64,000 bases of DNA. It comes from Frondihabitans sp. PAMC 28766. GTDB lineage: Bacteria; Actinomycetota; Actinomycetes; Actinomycetales; Microbacteriaceae. Under the pieces are notes generated by a model. It was not told where the DNA came from. It saw nothing but the letters and a program-made list of their open reading frames with translations, and did not search any database. The DNA lies in the NCBI RefSeq assembly GCF_001577365.1, contig NZ_CP014516.1:1-64000 (forward strand), given 5' to 3'. Shown here one piece after another: positions 8,079 through 15,964 of the stretch. Made by a program: the position numbers and the translations under genes. Numbering within the stretch: the first letter of the stretch is position 1; every line of letters starts with the position of its first letter.

Positions 8079-8454
8079 CAGAATCCCCAATCCCTCTCGT
8101 CAACGGCCGTACCGCGGCAGTGTGACCACACTTCCGTCGTCGCCCTTGAGTTTAACGTGTGCGGCGCTGTCGGTGTCAGGCCTTGACCCCTCCGGCAACG
8201 GCAGTCGCTCCTCGTTCCTCGTCACTCCAAGCCTTGCCTCGCGGTCTCACCCTGACTACCGCGCTCACTCCGATTCCGCTGCGCTTCATCTCCGTTCCCG
8301 GCCACTTCTCTCTCCTTTCACACACGCTCGTTCCTCGCTTTGTTCCAGTCATCAACGCGTCACACCTCAGGCATTACAAATGAATGAGGTAAGGTCGGCC
8401 TGTGACCGCGACCAGAAACCGTGTTTTCTGGTTCACCCGTGGGCGGGTGTCGGC
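8079..8454. other. Non-coding region between divergent genes, candidate oriT
   Basis: The 376 bp between the HTH gene and traA hold the only sizeable non-coding gap next to the relaxase. The traA frame stays open through it but translates to a Ser/Pro/Leu-rich string unlike protein, so I treat it as non-coding. MobF relaxases usually have their nick site just upstream. The only perfect inverted repeat I found is at 8411-8432. No nic sequence can be named from inspection. Confidence 0.5.
8411..8432. repeat. Inverted repeat 23 bp upstream of traA
   Basis: Perfect 8-bp arms ACCAGAAA / TTTCTGGT with a 6-base spacer (ccgtgt). It could be the hairpin recognised by the relaxase at oriT or an operator for traA. 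Confidence 0.6.
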
Positions 8455-11400
8455 ATGATGACCATGCACGTCCTGTCCGCGGGTGACGGGTACACGTACT
8501 ACACGTCCGAGATCGCCACGGGTGACGCTCTCCGCGACCCGGATCGAGAACTGGGTGACTACTACACGGTGGATGGGAACCCTCCCGGCCGGTGGATGGG
8601 CGGCGGTGCAGCCGTCCTCGGGGTGTCGGGGACGGTCACAGAAGCGCAGATGAAGGCCCTCTTCGGTGAAGGGTTGCACCCGAACGCTGACCGGGTCATT
8701 GCCGAGGCGATCGCGGAGGGGAAGACCGGCAAGCAGGCGCAGGACGCCGCGAAACTCGGCCGGGCGTTCTCTGTTTATAAGGCGCAGGAGAACACCCTGC
8801 AGGGCCGAATCCAGACCAGCTACGACGACTTCTCCCGGCTTAATAGCCACGAGCCGGACCAGGAGGAACGCCGTGTCATCCGTGCCCGTGAGGGGGCGCA
8901 GGGGTTCCGGGAGGCGAAGGGTCGGGAGCCCGGCGATAAGGAAGAACTCGGCCGGTACATCACCGCCGCGACACGACCCGACCAGCAGGCCGTTGCGGGG
9001 TTTGACCTGGTGTGCTCGCCTGCGAAAAGTGTCTCCGTGCTGTGGGCGCTCGGCGACGATGACACCCGGAAAGTCATTGAGCAGGCGCAGGACCGCGCCG
9101 TGGCATCGACGATTTCCTACCTCGAACGGGAGGCTCTGGCGACTCGTGCGGGGACGAACGGTGTCGAGCAGATCGAGGTTGAGGGTGGTGTCGCCGTGAC
9201 CGCGTTCCGGCACTTCGAATCCCGGAACGGTGACCCGCAATTGCACGATCACCTGGTGGTCGCGAACAAGGTGATGGGTTCCGATGGGAAGTGGCGGACC
9301 GTCGACTCGAAGCTGCTGTTCCGGATGAATGTGCCTGTGTCGGAGTTCTATAACGCCGCGATCATGTCCGAAGTGACGAAGGCCCTGGGCGTCACGACGG
9401 AGGCCCGCACGGTTGTTGCGGGTAAGCGTCCGGTGATGGAAATCGCCGGTGTTGATACGGACCTCATCGACACGTTCTCCTCCCGGTCCTCATCGATCCG
9501 TGTCGAGGTGGAACGGCTCACCGCGGAGTACCAGCTGGACCACGGCTACGCCCCGGATCAGAAGGCGCAGATCAAGATCGCCCAGCAGGCCGCGTTGGAA
9601 ACGCGTCCGCAGAAGGAGCACGGACGGTCCCCGCAGGCCACCCATGATGCTGCTGCCCGACGGGTTGGGCAGGATCGTGCGAACGAGGTGCTCCCCACCG
9701 CGCAGCGGATCGCTCAGGCCCGCGCCCGTGATGGATTCGGCCCGGCAGTGATCGATGTCGACGAGCAGGCCCGATTCGTTCTCGCCACGGTGGAAGAGTA
9801 TTACGCGGTGTGGGGTGCCGGTGTCATCGAGGCCGAAGCACGCCGCCGGCTGGCTGCACTGATTCCGGATCAGGACGTCGCGGAGCCTCTCGTGCAGCAG
9901 GTTGCTCGGGCGGCGATTGGCGCGTCGATCTCGCTCACCCCGCCGTCTCCTCACGGTGCGTTCCAGCCCCTGACCCGCTCCGATGGTGTGTCCGTGTTCG
10001 AGCACAAGGGCAAGACGCTCTACACGTCGTCGGAGATCCTCGGCGCTGAGGACACGCTTTTGAGCGCTGCTCGCTACCGGAAGTTGTCGCCCGTTTCCCG
10101 GGACGTATTCGAACGCGTCGCCGCCGCGTATGAGGGGCCTTTGGACGCCGGGCAGCGAGATCTTGCCCGGACGTTCGCGACGTCCGACGTGGAGCTTGTC
10201 GCCGGGATTGGTCCTGCCGGTGCCGGGAAGACGACCGCGCTGCGGTTGGCGGCAGACGCACTCGATCAGGGTGGTGTGCGGATGATCGGGTTGGCCCCGT
10301 CTGCACCCGCGGCCGCGGTGCTGTCCGAGGCGGTCGGGATCGACGCGACGACCATTCATGGGTTCCTCACCGCCCACGACCAGGACGGTGTCGCTGCCAC
10401 TGATGTGTCCGAGAAATACGTCCTGCACCCGGGGGATGTGATCGTGGTCGACGAGGCCGGCATGGCCGGCACGCGACGCCTCCGTGACGTTGTGCAGCTC
10501 GCGCAGGAGCACGGTGCGTTCGTGCGCCTCATCGGCGATGACCGGCAACTGTCCGCGGTCGAGGCCGGCGGTGCGCTGCGCCTCATCGACCGGGAAGTGG
10601 GGTCCGTGCAGTTGGAGCATGTGCACCGGTTCCGCGATAAGGATGAAGCCGAGGCGTCGCTGCGGTTGCGGGACCCGGTGCGTCCCGGTGACCCTTTCGC
10701 CTGGTATCAGGAGAACGGCCGTATTGTCGGTGGGGATCCCGAGCGGATGACCGCGGCCGTGTTCGAAAGCTGGCAGCACGACACCGACGCCGGTGTGCAG
10801 TCCCTGATGCTTGCCCCGACTGCGACCGCCGTCGCGGACTTGAACGCCCGCGCGCAGGCGTATCGGATTGCGACCGGCAATGTCGACACACGCGAAGCCG
10901 TGGTGCTCCGCGATGGTCTGTCGGCGCATGTGGGAGACACGATCGTTACCCGCCGCAACGATTCGGGCTTGCGGGTGCAGGGGGGACGTGACCGGGTGAA
11001 AAACGGGGATCTGTGGAATGTCACGGCGATCCGCGAGGACGGTTCCCTGGATGTTCGACACACGGAGCACGGCTCCCCGATCACCCTCCCCACCGGTTAC
11101 GTGAGGCAGCATGTCGAGGTGGGGTACGCCCGGACCATCAGCCGTTCCCAGGGCCTCACTACCGAACACGCCCACGTCCTCGGGGGCGCCTTGATGAGTC
11201 GTGAGGACGCCTACACGGCCTTGTCTCGCGGTAAGGGCAGCAACCAGCTGTATCTCGCGCTCGAGGACGCGGGAACCGTGACGGACGCGTGTGAGCAGAT
11301 CGCGGCCCGCTCCGAGCGGCTCCTGTCCGCGCACGAGACGATCCGTGCGGAGCAGGATCGTGTCGAGGACCTGGTGACGTTGATCGACGAGCACGCCGAC

Positions 11401-12624
11401 GTTGCCGAACATGCCGACGAGATCCGGTACGGGCACGTCGCGGAACTCGCCCTCGGCACCGACGTGGCCACCACGGTGCAGTCGCAGGAATCCTGGGGCG
11501 CCGTCGCGGCAGCGCTTCGGCATGCGGAGGACTACGGCTACGACCCGGTCGAGACGTTGCAGCGGGCGTACGCGCAGCGGGAGGTCGGGTCGGCGGAGGA
11601 TGTCCCGGCGGTGCTGTCGTGGCGCATCGAACAAGCCATGGAAGGGGTTGAGGCGCCGGTGGTGAACGTGATGGACCGGGCCGACATTGATGGGGTTCCG
11701 GTATGGGTTGCGGACGGGCGACACCACCAAGACCCATTGATCCCAACCGCATGGCGGGAGCACTTGGCAGAACGCCACCATTACATTGGTGCCCGACTGG
11801 CTGAGCGTGGCGCAACGCTCGCCGTCGAACAACCCGACTGGACGGCGGCCCTGGGCGCGGTGCCGTCGGACCCGGTGCGCATGTTCGCTTGGCACAAGCT
11901 CGCCGCCGAGGTTGATGTGTTCCGGGGCAAGTATCGGGTTGACCCGGCCGACACCCAAGCCGTCCCCGAGAAGCTTCGCGGGAACCAGGTCGCTGACCGG
12001 TTGCAGTCCCGCGTGATCGCCCTGCACAAGGCCGCAGCACTGACCACCGCGGAACCGCTCCCCGAACCCGTCCGGGCACGGTACGCGGACCGGGCGACCG
12101 CGGTCGCGATCGCCGCCCGCGCCGCCCTGCGAAGTATCGCCACGGATCCGGCCGTGCAGACACGCACCATCGTGGCCGCCGTCACGGAAACGACCACCGA
12201 ACCCGTCAACGTTGAGGCTGCCGCGGTGGCCGCACAATCCAGGACCACCAATGAGACCAGTACCACCGAGGAGACCAGTGTCACCGAGGAGAGAGGAACA
12301 ACCATGAGTGATCCCGGAGACGAGGTTTTTGAGCATCTCGGCCGAGCCGCAGGGAAGATCGGGAGCACCGTTCAGAACGAGGTGACGCGTGGGCTCGCGA
12401 AGTCCCGTGACGTTCGCGACCGCGCCGCTCGGGAAGGTGGGCCGAAGGTCGACGGTGAGCAGACTCCGAAGACGGAGCTGAGTCGGGCGGAGCGGAACCG
12501 GCAGACGCTCGCGCGCGCTGGCTACGATTCCGAGAACCGTCCCCCTGCGGACCCTGAGCAGTCGCGGCATGAGGAGCACATCGATGACGCTCCCACGCGT
12601 GGAGACGAGGGCCGCGGACGCTGA
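8455..12624 (+). CDS. traA: MobF-family conjugative relaxase-helicase TraA
   Basis: ATG at 8455 gives 1389 aa. It nicks one strand at oriT, stays covalently bound to the 5-prime end, and unwinds the strand during conjugation. Tyr pairs Y15/Y16 and Y36/Y37 are candidates for the catalytic tyrosines. The three-His metal site is clear: H253-x10-H264-x-H266 (HFESRNGDPQLHDH). The helicase half has Walker A GPAGAGKT at 586-593 and Walker B VVDEAG with D666-E667; RTISRSQGLT and YTALSRGKGSNQLYL are the late RecD-like motifs. After about residue 1280 the chain becomes a low-complexity Thr/Glu linker and a charged tail with its own internal ribosome site (see 12304). It is divergent from the HTH gene at 8078 and far from the secretion operon, which runs the opposite way. 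Confidence 0.97.
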   Translation: MMTMHVLSAGDGYTYYTSEIATGDALRDPDRELGDYYTVDGNPPGRWMGGGAAVLGVSGTVTEAQMKALFGEGLHPNADRVIAEAIAEGKTGKQAQDAAKLGRAFSVYKAQENTLQGRIQTSYDDFSRLNSHEPDQEERRVIRAREGAQGFREAKGREPGDKEELGRYITAATRPDQQAVAGFDLVCSPAKSVSVLWALGDDDTRKVIEQAQDRAVASTISYLEREALATRAGTNGVEQIEVEGGVAVTAFRHFESRNGDPQLHDHLVVANKVMGSDGKWRTVDSKLLFRMNVPVSEFYNAAIMSEVTKALGVTTEARTVVAGKRPVMEIAGVDTDLIDTFSSRSSSIRVEVERLTAEYQLDHGYAPDQKAQIKIAQQAALETRPQKEHGRSPQATHDAAARRVGQDRANEVLPTAQRIAQARARDGFGPAVIDVDEQARFVLATVEEYYAVWGAGVIEAEARRRLAALIPDQDVAEPLVQQVARAAIGASISLTPPSPHGAFQPLTRSDGVSVFEHKGKTLYTSSEILGAEDTLLSAARYRKLSPVSRDVFERVAAAYEGPLDAGQRDLARTFATSDVELVAGIGPAGAGKTTALRLAADALDQGGVRMIGLAPSAPAAAVLSEAVGIDATTIHGFLTAHDQDGVAATDVSEKYVLHPGDVIVVDEAGMAGTRRLRDVVQLAQEHGAFVRLIGDDRQLSAVEAGGALRLIDREVGSVQLEHVHRFRDKDEAEASLRLRDPVRPGDPFAWYQENGRIVGGDPERMTAAVFESWQHDTDAGVQSLMLAPTATAVADLNARAQAYRIATGNVDTREAVVLRDGLSAHVGDTIVTRRNDSGLRVQGGRDRVKNGDLWNVTAIREDGSLDVRHTEHGSPITLPTGYVRQHVEVGYARTISRSQGLTTEHAHVLGGALMSREDAYTALSRGKGSNQLYLALEDAGTVTDACEQIAARSERLLSAHETIRAEQDRVEDLVTLIDEHADVAEHADEIRYGHVAELALGTDVATTVQSQESWGAVAAALRHAEDYGYDPVETLQRAYAQREVGSAEDVPAVLSWRIEQAMEGVEAPVVNVMDRADIDGVPVWVADGRHHQDPLIPTAWREHLAERHHYIGARLAERGATLAVEQPDWTAALGAVPSDPVRMFAWHKLAAEVDVFRGKYRVDPADTQAVPEKLRGNQVADRLQSRVIALHKAAALTTAEPLPEPVRARYADRATAVAIAARAALRSIATDPAVQTRTIVAAVTETTTEPVNVEAAAVAAQSRTTNETSTTEETSVTEERGTTMSDPGDEVFEHLGRAAGKIGSTVQNEVTRGLAKSRDVRDRAAREGGPKVDGEQTPKTELSRAERNRQTLARAGYDSENRPPADPEQSRHEEHIDDAPTRGDEGRGR
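12304..12624 (+). CDS. Possible internal start: separate 106-aa C-terminal product of traA
   Basis: In frame within traA, an ATG at 12304 is preceded by a near-ideal Shine-Dalgarno (gagagaggaacaacc). It follows a Thr/Glu-rich linker with repeated TSTTEE/TSVTEE text, and what follows (MSDPGDEVFEHLGRAAGKIG, then charged helices) looks like an independent small domain. A shorter product could be made in addition to full-length TraA. This is a reading of the sequence only. Confidence 0.35.
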   Translation: MSDPGDEVFEHLGRAAGKIGSTVQNEVTRGLAKSRDVRDRAAREGGPKVDGEQTPKTELSRAERNRQTLARAGYDSENRPPADPEQSRHEEHIDDAPTRGDEGRGR

Positions 12625-12796
12625 GCCACGAATGGGGAGGGGCTCAGCGCCCGGACCGCCCTCACGAAAGCGGCGGCGGCGAGTCCACAGTGTTCGCCAC
12701 AGTTGGAACCCGGCGCGGCGTGTCGGCGCTGCCGGTTGCACCGGTACTGGTGAATGACGCCTTCACCACCCGCGGATCATCTCGGCGGGGCCGCGG

Positions 12797-13441
12797 TCAT
12801 ACCGAGGGTTCGATCCCGACGGCGGGCAGGATGAGGTTGTCGATGATGCGGATCAAGAACGGCCGATCGACAGGCTTTTTGAGCATCAGCGTGCGGTGCG
12901 ACACCATGGCCGGGCTCACGGCCATGATCGTCTCCAGGTCGAGGTCCGCCGCGATTTCGCCCCGGTCGATGGCTCTCTGGAACAGTTGGCGGGTGATGGC
13001 CATACGCGGCTCCATCACGGCCGCGAAGACGCTGTCGCCCAACTCGGGGTTGCGCGTCACCAGGGACATGAGACCCGCCATGACGCGCACGTTTTTATCG
13101 TTGTCCTCGATCGAGTGAGGGCGGATCATCGCGACGAGATCGCCGCGCAGCGTGCCCGTGTCGGGCAGCACCATGCGCTCGATGTCTTCGCGCTTCAGGC
13201 ACGCCACCGCGTCGATCACGAGGTCCTCTTTCGATGCCCAGCGACGGTAAAGGGTGGCCTTGCCCGCCTTGGCGCGGGTGGCGACCATCTCGACGGTCAT
13301 ACCGTCGTAACCGACTTCAGACAAGACCTCGACAGCGCACGCCAAGATCTCAGGATCGCGGGTGTGGTCACGCTTGCGCCCCAGTTTGTGCGTTTCAGTG
13401 CCCTTCACCTCGAGGATGTCGGCGGGTTCTACGAGCGTCAT
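12797..13441 (-). CDS. TetR-family transcriptional repressor
   Basis: Start at ATG 13441 (MTLVEPADILEVKG), with GGGG upstream; a longer frame reaches into the promoter region and is unlikely. The 214-aa product has the TetR HTH at about residues 25-70: ILACAVEVLSEVGYDGMTVE, then VATRAKAGKATLYRRWASKEDLV, the classic helix-turn-helix with GKATLYRRW as the recognition helix. The rest is an all-helical ligand-binding domain with the TetR_C-type MVLPDTGTLRGDLVAMI. It is divergent from an EmrB/QacA-type exporter with a palindromic operator between them, so it very likely represses that exporter and itself, and is released by an exported drug or metabolite. Confidence 0.92.
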   Translation of the reverse strand: MTLVEPADILEVKGTETHKLGRKRDHTRDPEILACAVEVLSEVGYDGMTVEMVATRAKAGKATLYRRWASKEDLVIDAVACLKREDIERMVLPDTGTLRGDLVAMIRPHSIEDNDKNVRVMAGLMSLVTRNPELGDSVFAAVMEPRMAITRQLFQRAIDRGEIAADLDLETIMAVSPAMVSHRTLMLKKPVDRPFLIRIIDNLILPAVGIEPSV

Positions 13442-13492
13442 CGCTACCAAGCCCCTTTCTTTTATGGCCCCCATCCTAAATCGGATAGTTCT

Positions 13493-13524
13493 GAATCTCA
13501 AGAGTTCCGAAACTCGAGAGATTC
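13493..13524. promoter_or_regulatory. Palindromic TetR operator between regulator and exporter
   Basis: A 32-bp palindrome with matching arms GAATCTC / GAGATTC and inner arms GAGTT / AACTC (26 of 32 positions symmetric) lies in the 99-bp intergenic gap. A -10-like TATAGT at 13528-13533 follows it, only 7 bases before the exporter ATG, so the exporter mRNA may have almost no leader. Binding would block both divergent promoters. Confidence 0.75.
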
Positions 13525-13540
13525 GGATATAGTCAGTCTC

Positions 13541-15091
13541 ATGTCTCAGACTTCCTCCCTCTCGGGTGCAATCGACACCCCCGCGCCCGATCCGCGGCGC
13601 TGGCTGACGCTCGCCACTGTGGCGCTCGCTCAGCTCATGGTCGTCCTCGACTCCACCGTCGTGAACATCGCCCTTCCTGCAGCCCAAAAAGACCTCGGGT
13701 TCACCAATGGTGAGCGTCAGTGGATCGTCACGGCTTATTCCCTGGCCTTCGGCAGCCTGCTGTTGCTCGGTGGGCGCCTGTCCGACCTGATCGGCCGCAA
13801 GCGCGCCTTCATCATCGGCCTCATCGGTTTCGCGGCGGCCTCCGCCCTTGGTGGCGCCGCCGGCAGCTTCGGCGCCCTCGTCTTCGCCCGCGCACTCCAG
13901 GGCGCGTTCGGTGCGTTGCTCGCTCCGACCGCTCTCTCGGTGCTCACCACCACCTTCACCATCCCGAAAGAGCGTTCACGCGCGTTCGGTGTGTTCGGCG
14001 CGATCGCCGGCGCCGGCGGCGCCATCGGCCTGCTGCTCGGCGGGTTCCTGACTCAGGACTTCTCGTGGCGCTGGAACCTCTACATCAACGTCGTGATTGC
14101 CATCCTCGCCGTGATCGCCGCCGTTGCCTTCGTGCACACCCCCGCCCGCCAGGGCGCCCGCCCGAAGCTCGACGTGCCGGGCACGATCCTGGTCTCGGGT
14201 GCCCTGTTCTCTCTCGTCTACGGCCTCTCCAACGCCGAGACCGACGGCTGGAACAGTCCTCTCACCTGGGGCTTCCTCGCCGCCGCCGGCGTGCTGGTCA
14301 TCGCCTTCGTGCTCTGGCAGCGCCGCGCCAGCCACCCGCTGCTGCCGCTGCACATCGTGCTGGACCGCAACCGCGGTGCAGCCTACGCATCGGTCACGAT
14401 CGCCGGCGCCGGCATGTTCGGCATCTTCTTGTTCCTGACCTACTACCTCGAAGAGATCCTGAAGTACGACCCAATCAAGACGGGCGTGTCATTCCTGCCG
14501 ATGATTGCCATGCTCGTGCTCGCCGCGCAGCTCTCAACGAACGTGTTCCTGCCGCGCTTCGGCCCGAAGATCATGGTGCCATTCGGCATGATCCTGGCCA
14601 CAGTCGGCATGTTCTTGCTGACCCACCTCGCCGTCGACAGCCATTACGCCAGCAACATCCTCCCGGCGCTTTTGGTCCTCGGCTTCGGCATGGGATCGAT
14701 CATGCCCCCGTCGATCCAGACCGCGACCCTCGGTGTCGACCGCGAACACGCCGGTGTTGCCAGCGCCATGGTCAACACCAGCCAGCAGGTCGGTGGTTCC
14801 ATCGGCACCGCACTGCTGAACACCATCGCCGCCACGGCACTGACGACCTACCTCGCCGCGCACAAGCCGACCGGTGCGACGGCCGCGGCCATCGCGCAGG
14901 CAACGGCGAACGCAGCCGTCCACAGCTACACGACGGCCTACTGGTATGGGGCTGTGTTCTTCGCCTTCGGCGCCATCCTGTCGGCGCTGCTGTTCCGTCG
15001 CCGCGGTCACGGCGGATCTCACACCGCAACTCCGGGTGAAGTCACACGTCAACCCGAACACCTCGCCAGCGAGCCGGTTTCCGCCCACTAA
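13541..15091 (+). CDS. MFS multidrug exporter, DHA2 (EmrB/QacA) type, 14 TM
   Basis: The 516-aa product expels drugs or toxic metabolites by proton antiport at the inner membrane. It has the family signatures: TM1 motif D1 LMVVLDSTVVNIALPA, motif A GGRLSDLIGRKRAF, and motif C in TM5 (GVFGAIAGAGGAIGLLLGG). Length and about 14 hydrophobic segments fit DHA2. ATG at 13541 has no good Shine-Dalgarno and the -10 lies 7 bases upstream, suggesting leaderless or near-leaderless translation. It is controlled by the divergent TetR gene. The substrate cannot be predicted. A perfect hairpin follows at 15116. Confidence 0.93.
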   Translation: MSQTSSLSGAIDTPAPDPRRWLTLATVALAQLMVVLDSTVVNIALPAAQKDLGFTNGERQWIVTAYSLAFGSLLLLGGRLSDLIGRKRAFIIGLIGFAAASALGGAAGSFGALVFARALQGAFGALLAPTALSVLTTTFTIPKERSRAFGVFGAIAGAGGAIGLLLGGFLTQDFSWRWNLYINVVIAILAVIAAVAFVHTPARQGARPKLDVPGTILVSGALFSLVYGLSNAETDGWNSPLTWGFLAAAGVLVIAFVLWQRRASHPLLPLHIVLDRNRGAAYASVTIAGAGMFGIFLFLTYYLEEILKYDPIKTGVSFLPMIAMLVLAAQLSTNVFLPRFGPKIMVPFGMILATVGMFLLTHLAVDSHYASNILPALLVLGFGMGSIMPPSIQTATLGVDREHAGVASAMVNTSQQVGGSIGTALLNTIAATALTTYLAAHKPTGATAAAIAQATANAAVHSYTTAYWYGAVFFAFGAILSALLFRRRGHGGSHTATPGEVTRQPEHLASEPVSAH

Positions 15092-15115
15092 CCATCACCC
15101 CGCCGTTCACCACCA

Positions 15116-15147
15116 GGGGCCCGAGCCGCATATCGGCTCGGGCCCCT
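15116..15147 (+). terminator. Strong hairpin after the MFS gene
   Basis: Thirteen-base arms GGGGCCCGAGCCG / CGGCTCGGGCCCC around catat, extended by CACCA / TGGTG outside. No T-tract follows, but position and strength fit a terminator. Confidence 0.75.
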
Positions 15148-15478
15148 CGTGGTGTCCGCCCCCACACCGCAGAAGCGTCGCACGAGACCACACGACCATA
15201 GAGCCCAGTCAACGAACACGGCTGCAACCCGGGCGGCAGACCCGCAGCAGTGCGTTGCCGACCGATGAGGCACATTCGAAAACGGCACACCCTGTGAGGA
15301 CCGACACGCTCGGAAGGGGAAAGCGTCAGCACGTCCGGAACGGTGAACCGACGTCCATGATGACAGCGTTTTCGCAGGTCGGATTCCACGCCAGAAAACG
15401 AGGCGACCCACCCCAATGCGGGGGCGTGTGAGAAAACTCAGAATATGGGATTGTCTCCGAATTCATAAGCCGCCCCTG
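15148..15478. other. Non-coding stretch between MFS gene and end of the transfer operon
   Basis: About 330 bp with only short, compositionally poor reading frames on both strands. I see no repeat, RNA gene or convincing small ORF. Confidence 0.6.
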
Positions 15479-15964
15479 TTACGGCCCCCAACTCTGCGGT
15501 GGGTCCTCTGGTCTGATCGTCAGGGTGTCGCGGCCCCCTCGGGTGAGGTGCCCGCTGGTGTCGCACGCCCGGAAGGGGCCGCGCTGTTTATCGAAGATGA
15601 TCGCGGCGTGCCGGTCCCAGTGCTGGATCCACCAGGAAGAAAGGGCAAGTCCTTCCCCCTCGTTCTGCCGGGCCAGCGACGTCGTATAGCCCTCGTAGGC
15701 CACGATGAGGCGCTCGAGCACTTCAGGGTGCTTCCACCAGGTGGGGCACCAGGCGGGCCGGTCCGCGGCGAGGGCACTGTAGGCCTCGGTGCGGCCAAGC
15801 TGCTCCTTCACCCAGATCAGAAACGCCCCGGTATCGAAGCCGTCAGCGTCGGTCACTTCGCCCGTCGCCGGGTCCGCCGGCGGCGACGCGGACCCCTCGC
15901 GCGCCGGCGCGCCGGCCGATGCGGGGTTGGGCAGGGCCGGCCAGGTATCAAACGGGCTCGGCAC
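15479..15964 (-). CDS. DUF4913 family protein
   Basis: The 161-aa product carries the DUF4913 core: FLIWVKEQLGRTE, WCPTWWKHPEVLERL with its paired tryptophans, and SSWWIQHWDRHAAIIFD followed by GPFRAC. The N-terminal 40 residues are Pro/Ala-rich. DUF4913 genes are found almost only next to VirD4/TraG-type coupling proteins in actinobacterial conjugative elements; the biochemical role is unknown. Its start overlaps the end of the coupling-protein gene by 17 bp, so the two are translated together. It is the last gene of the transfer operon. Confidence 0.85.
   Translation of the reverse strand: MPSPFDTWPALPNPASAGAPAREGSASPPADPATGEVTDADGFDTGAFLIWVKEQLGRTEAYSALAADRPAWCPTWWKHPEVLERLIVAYEGYTTSLARQNEGEGLALSSWWIQHWDRHAAIIFDKQRGPFRACDTSGHLTRGGRDTLTIRPEDPPQSWGP

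Noticed and set aside
8122..8454. Upstream extension of the traA frame
   Set aside because: The translation is a Ser/Pro/Leu string with no resemblance to MobF N-termini; the conserved Tyr region begins just after the ATG at 8455.
9490..12741. A 1083-codon open frame on the minus strand opposite traA
   Set aside because: It mirrors the codon structure of traA in high-GC DNA; its translation is Arg/Gly/Pro-rich without any domain, and traA is certain on the other strand.
13720..15039. A 439-codon plus-strand frame within the MFS gene
   Set aside because: Shifted shadow of the exporter, extremely Arg-rich and without hydrophobic helices.
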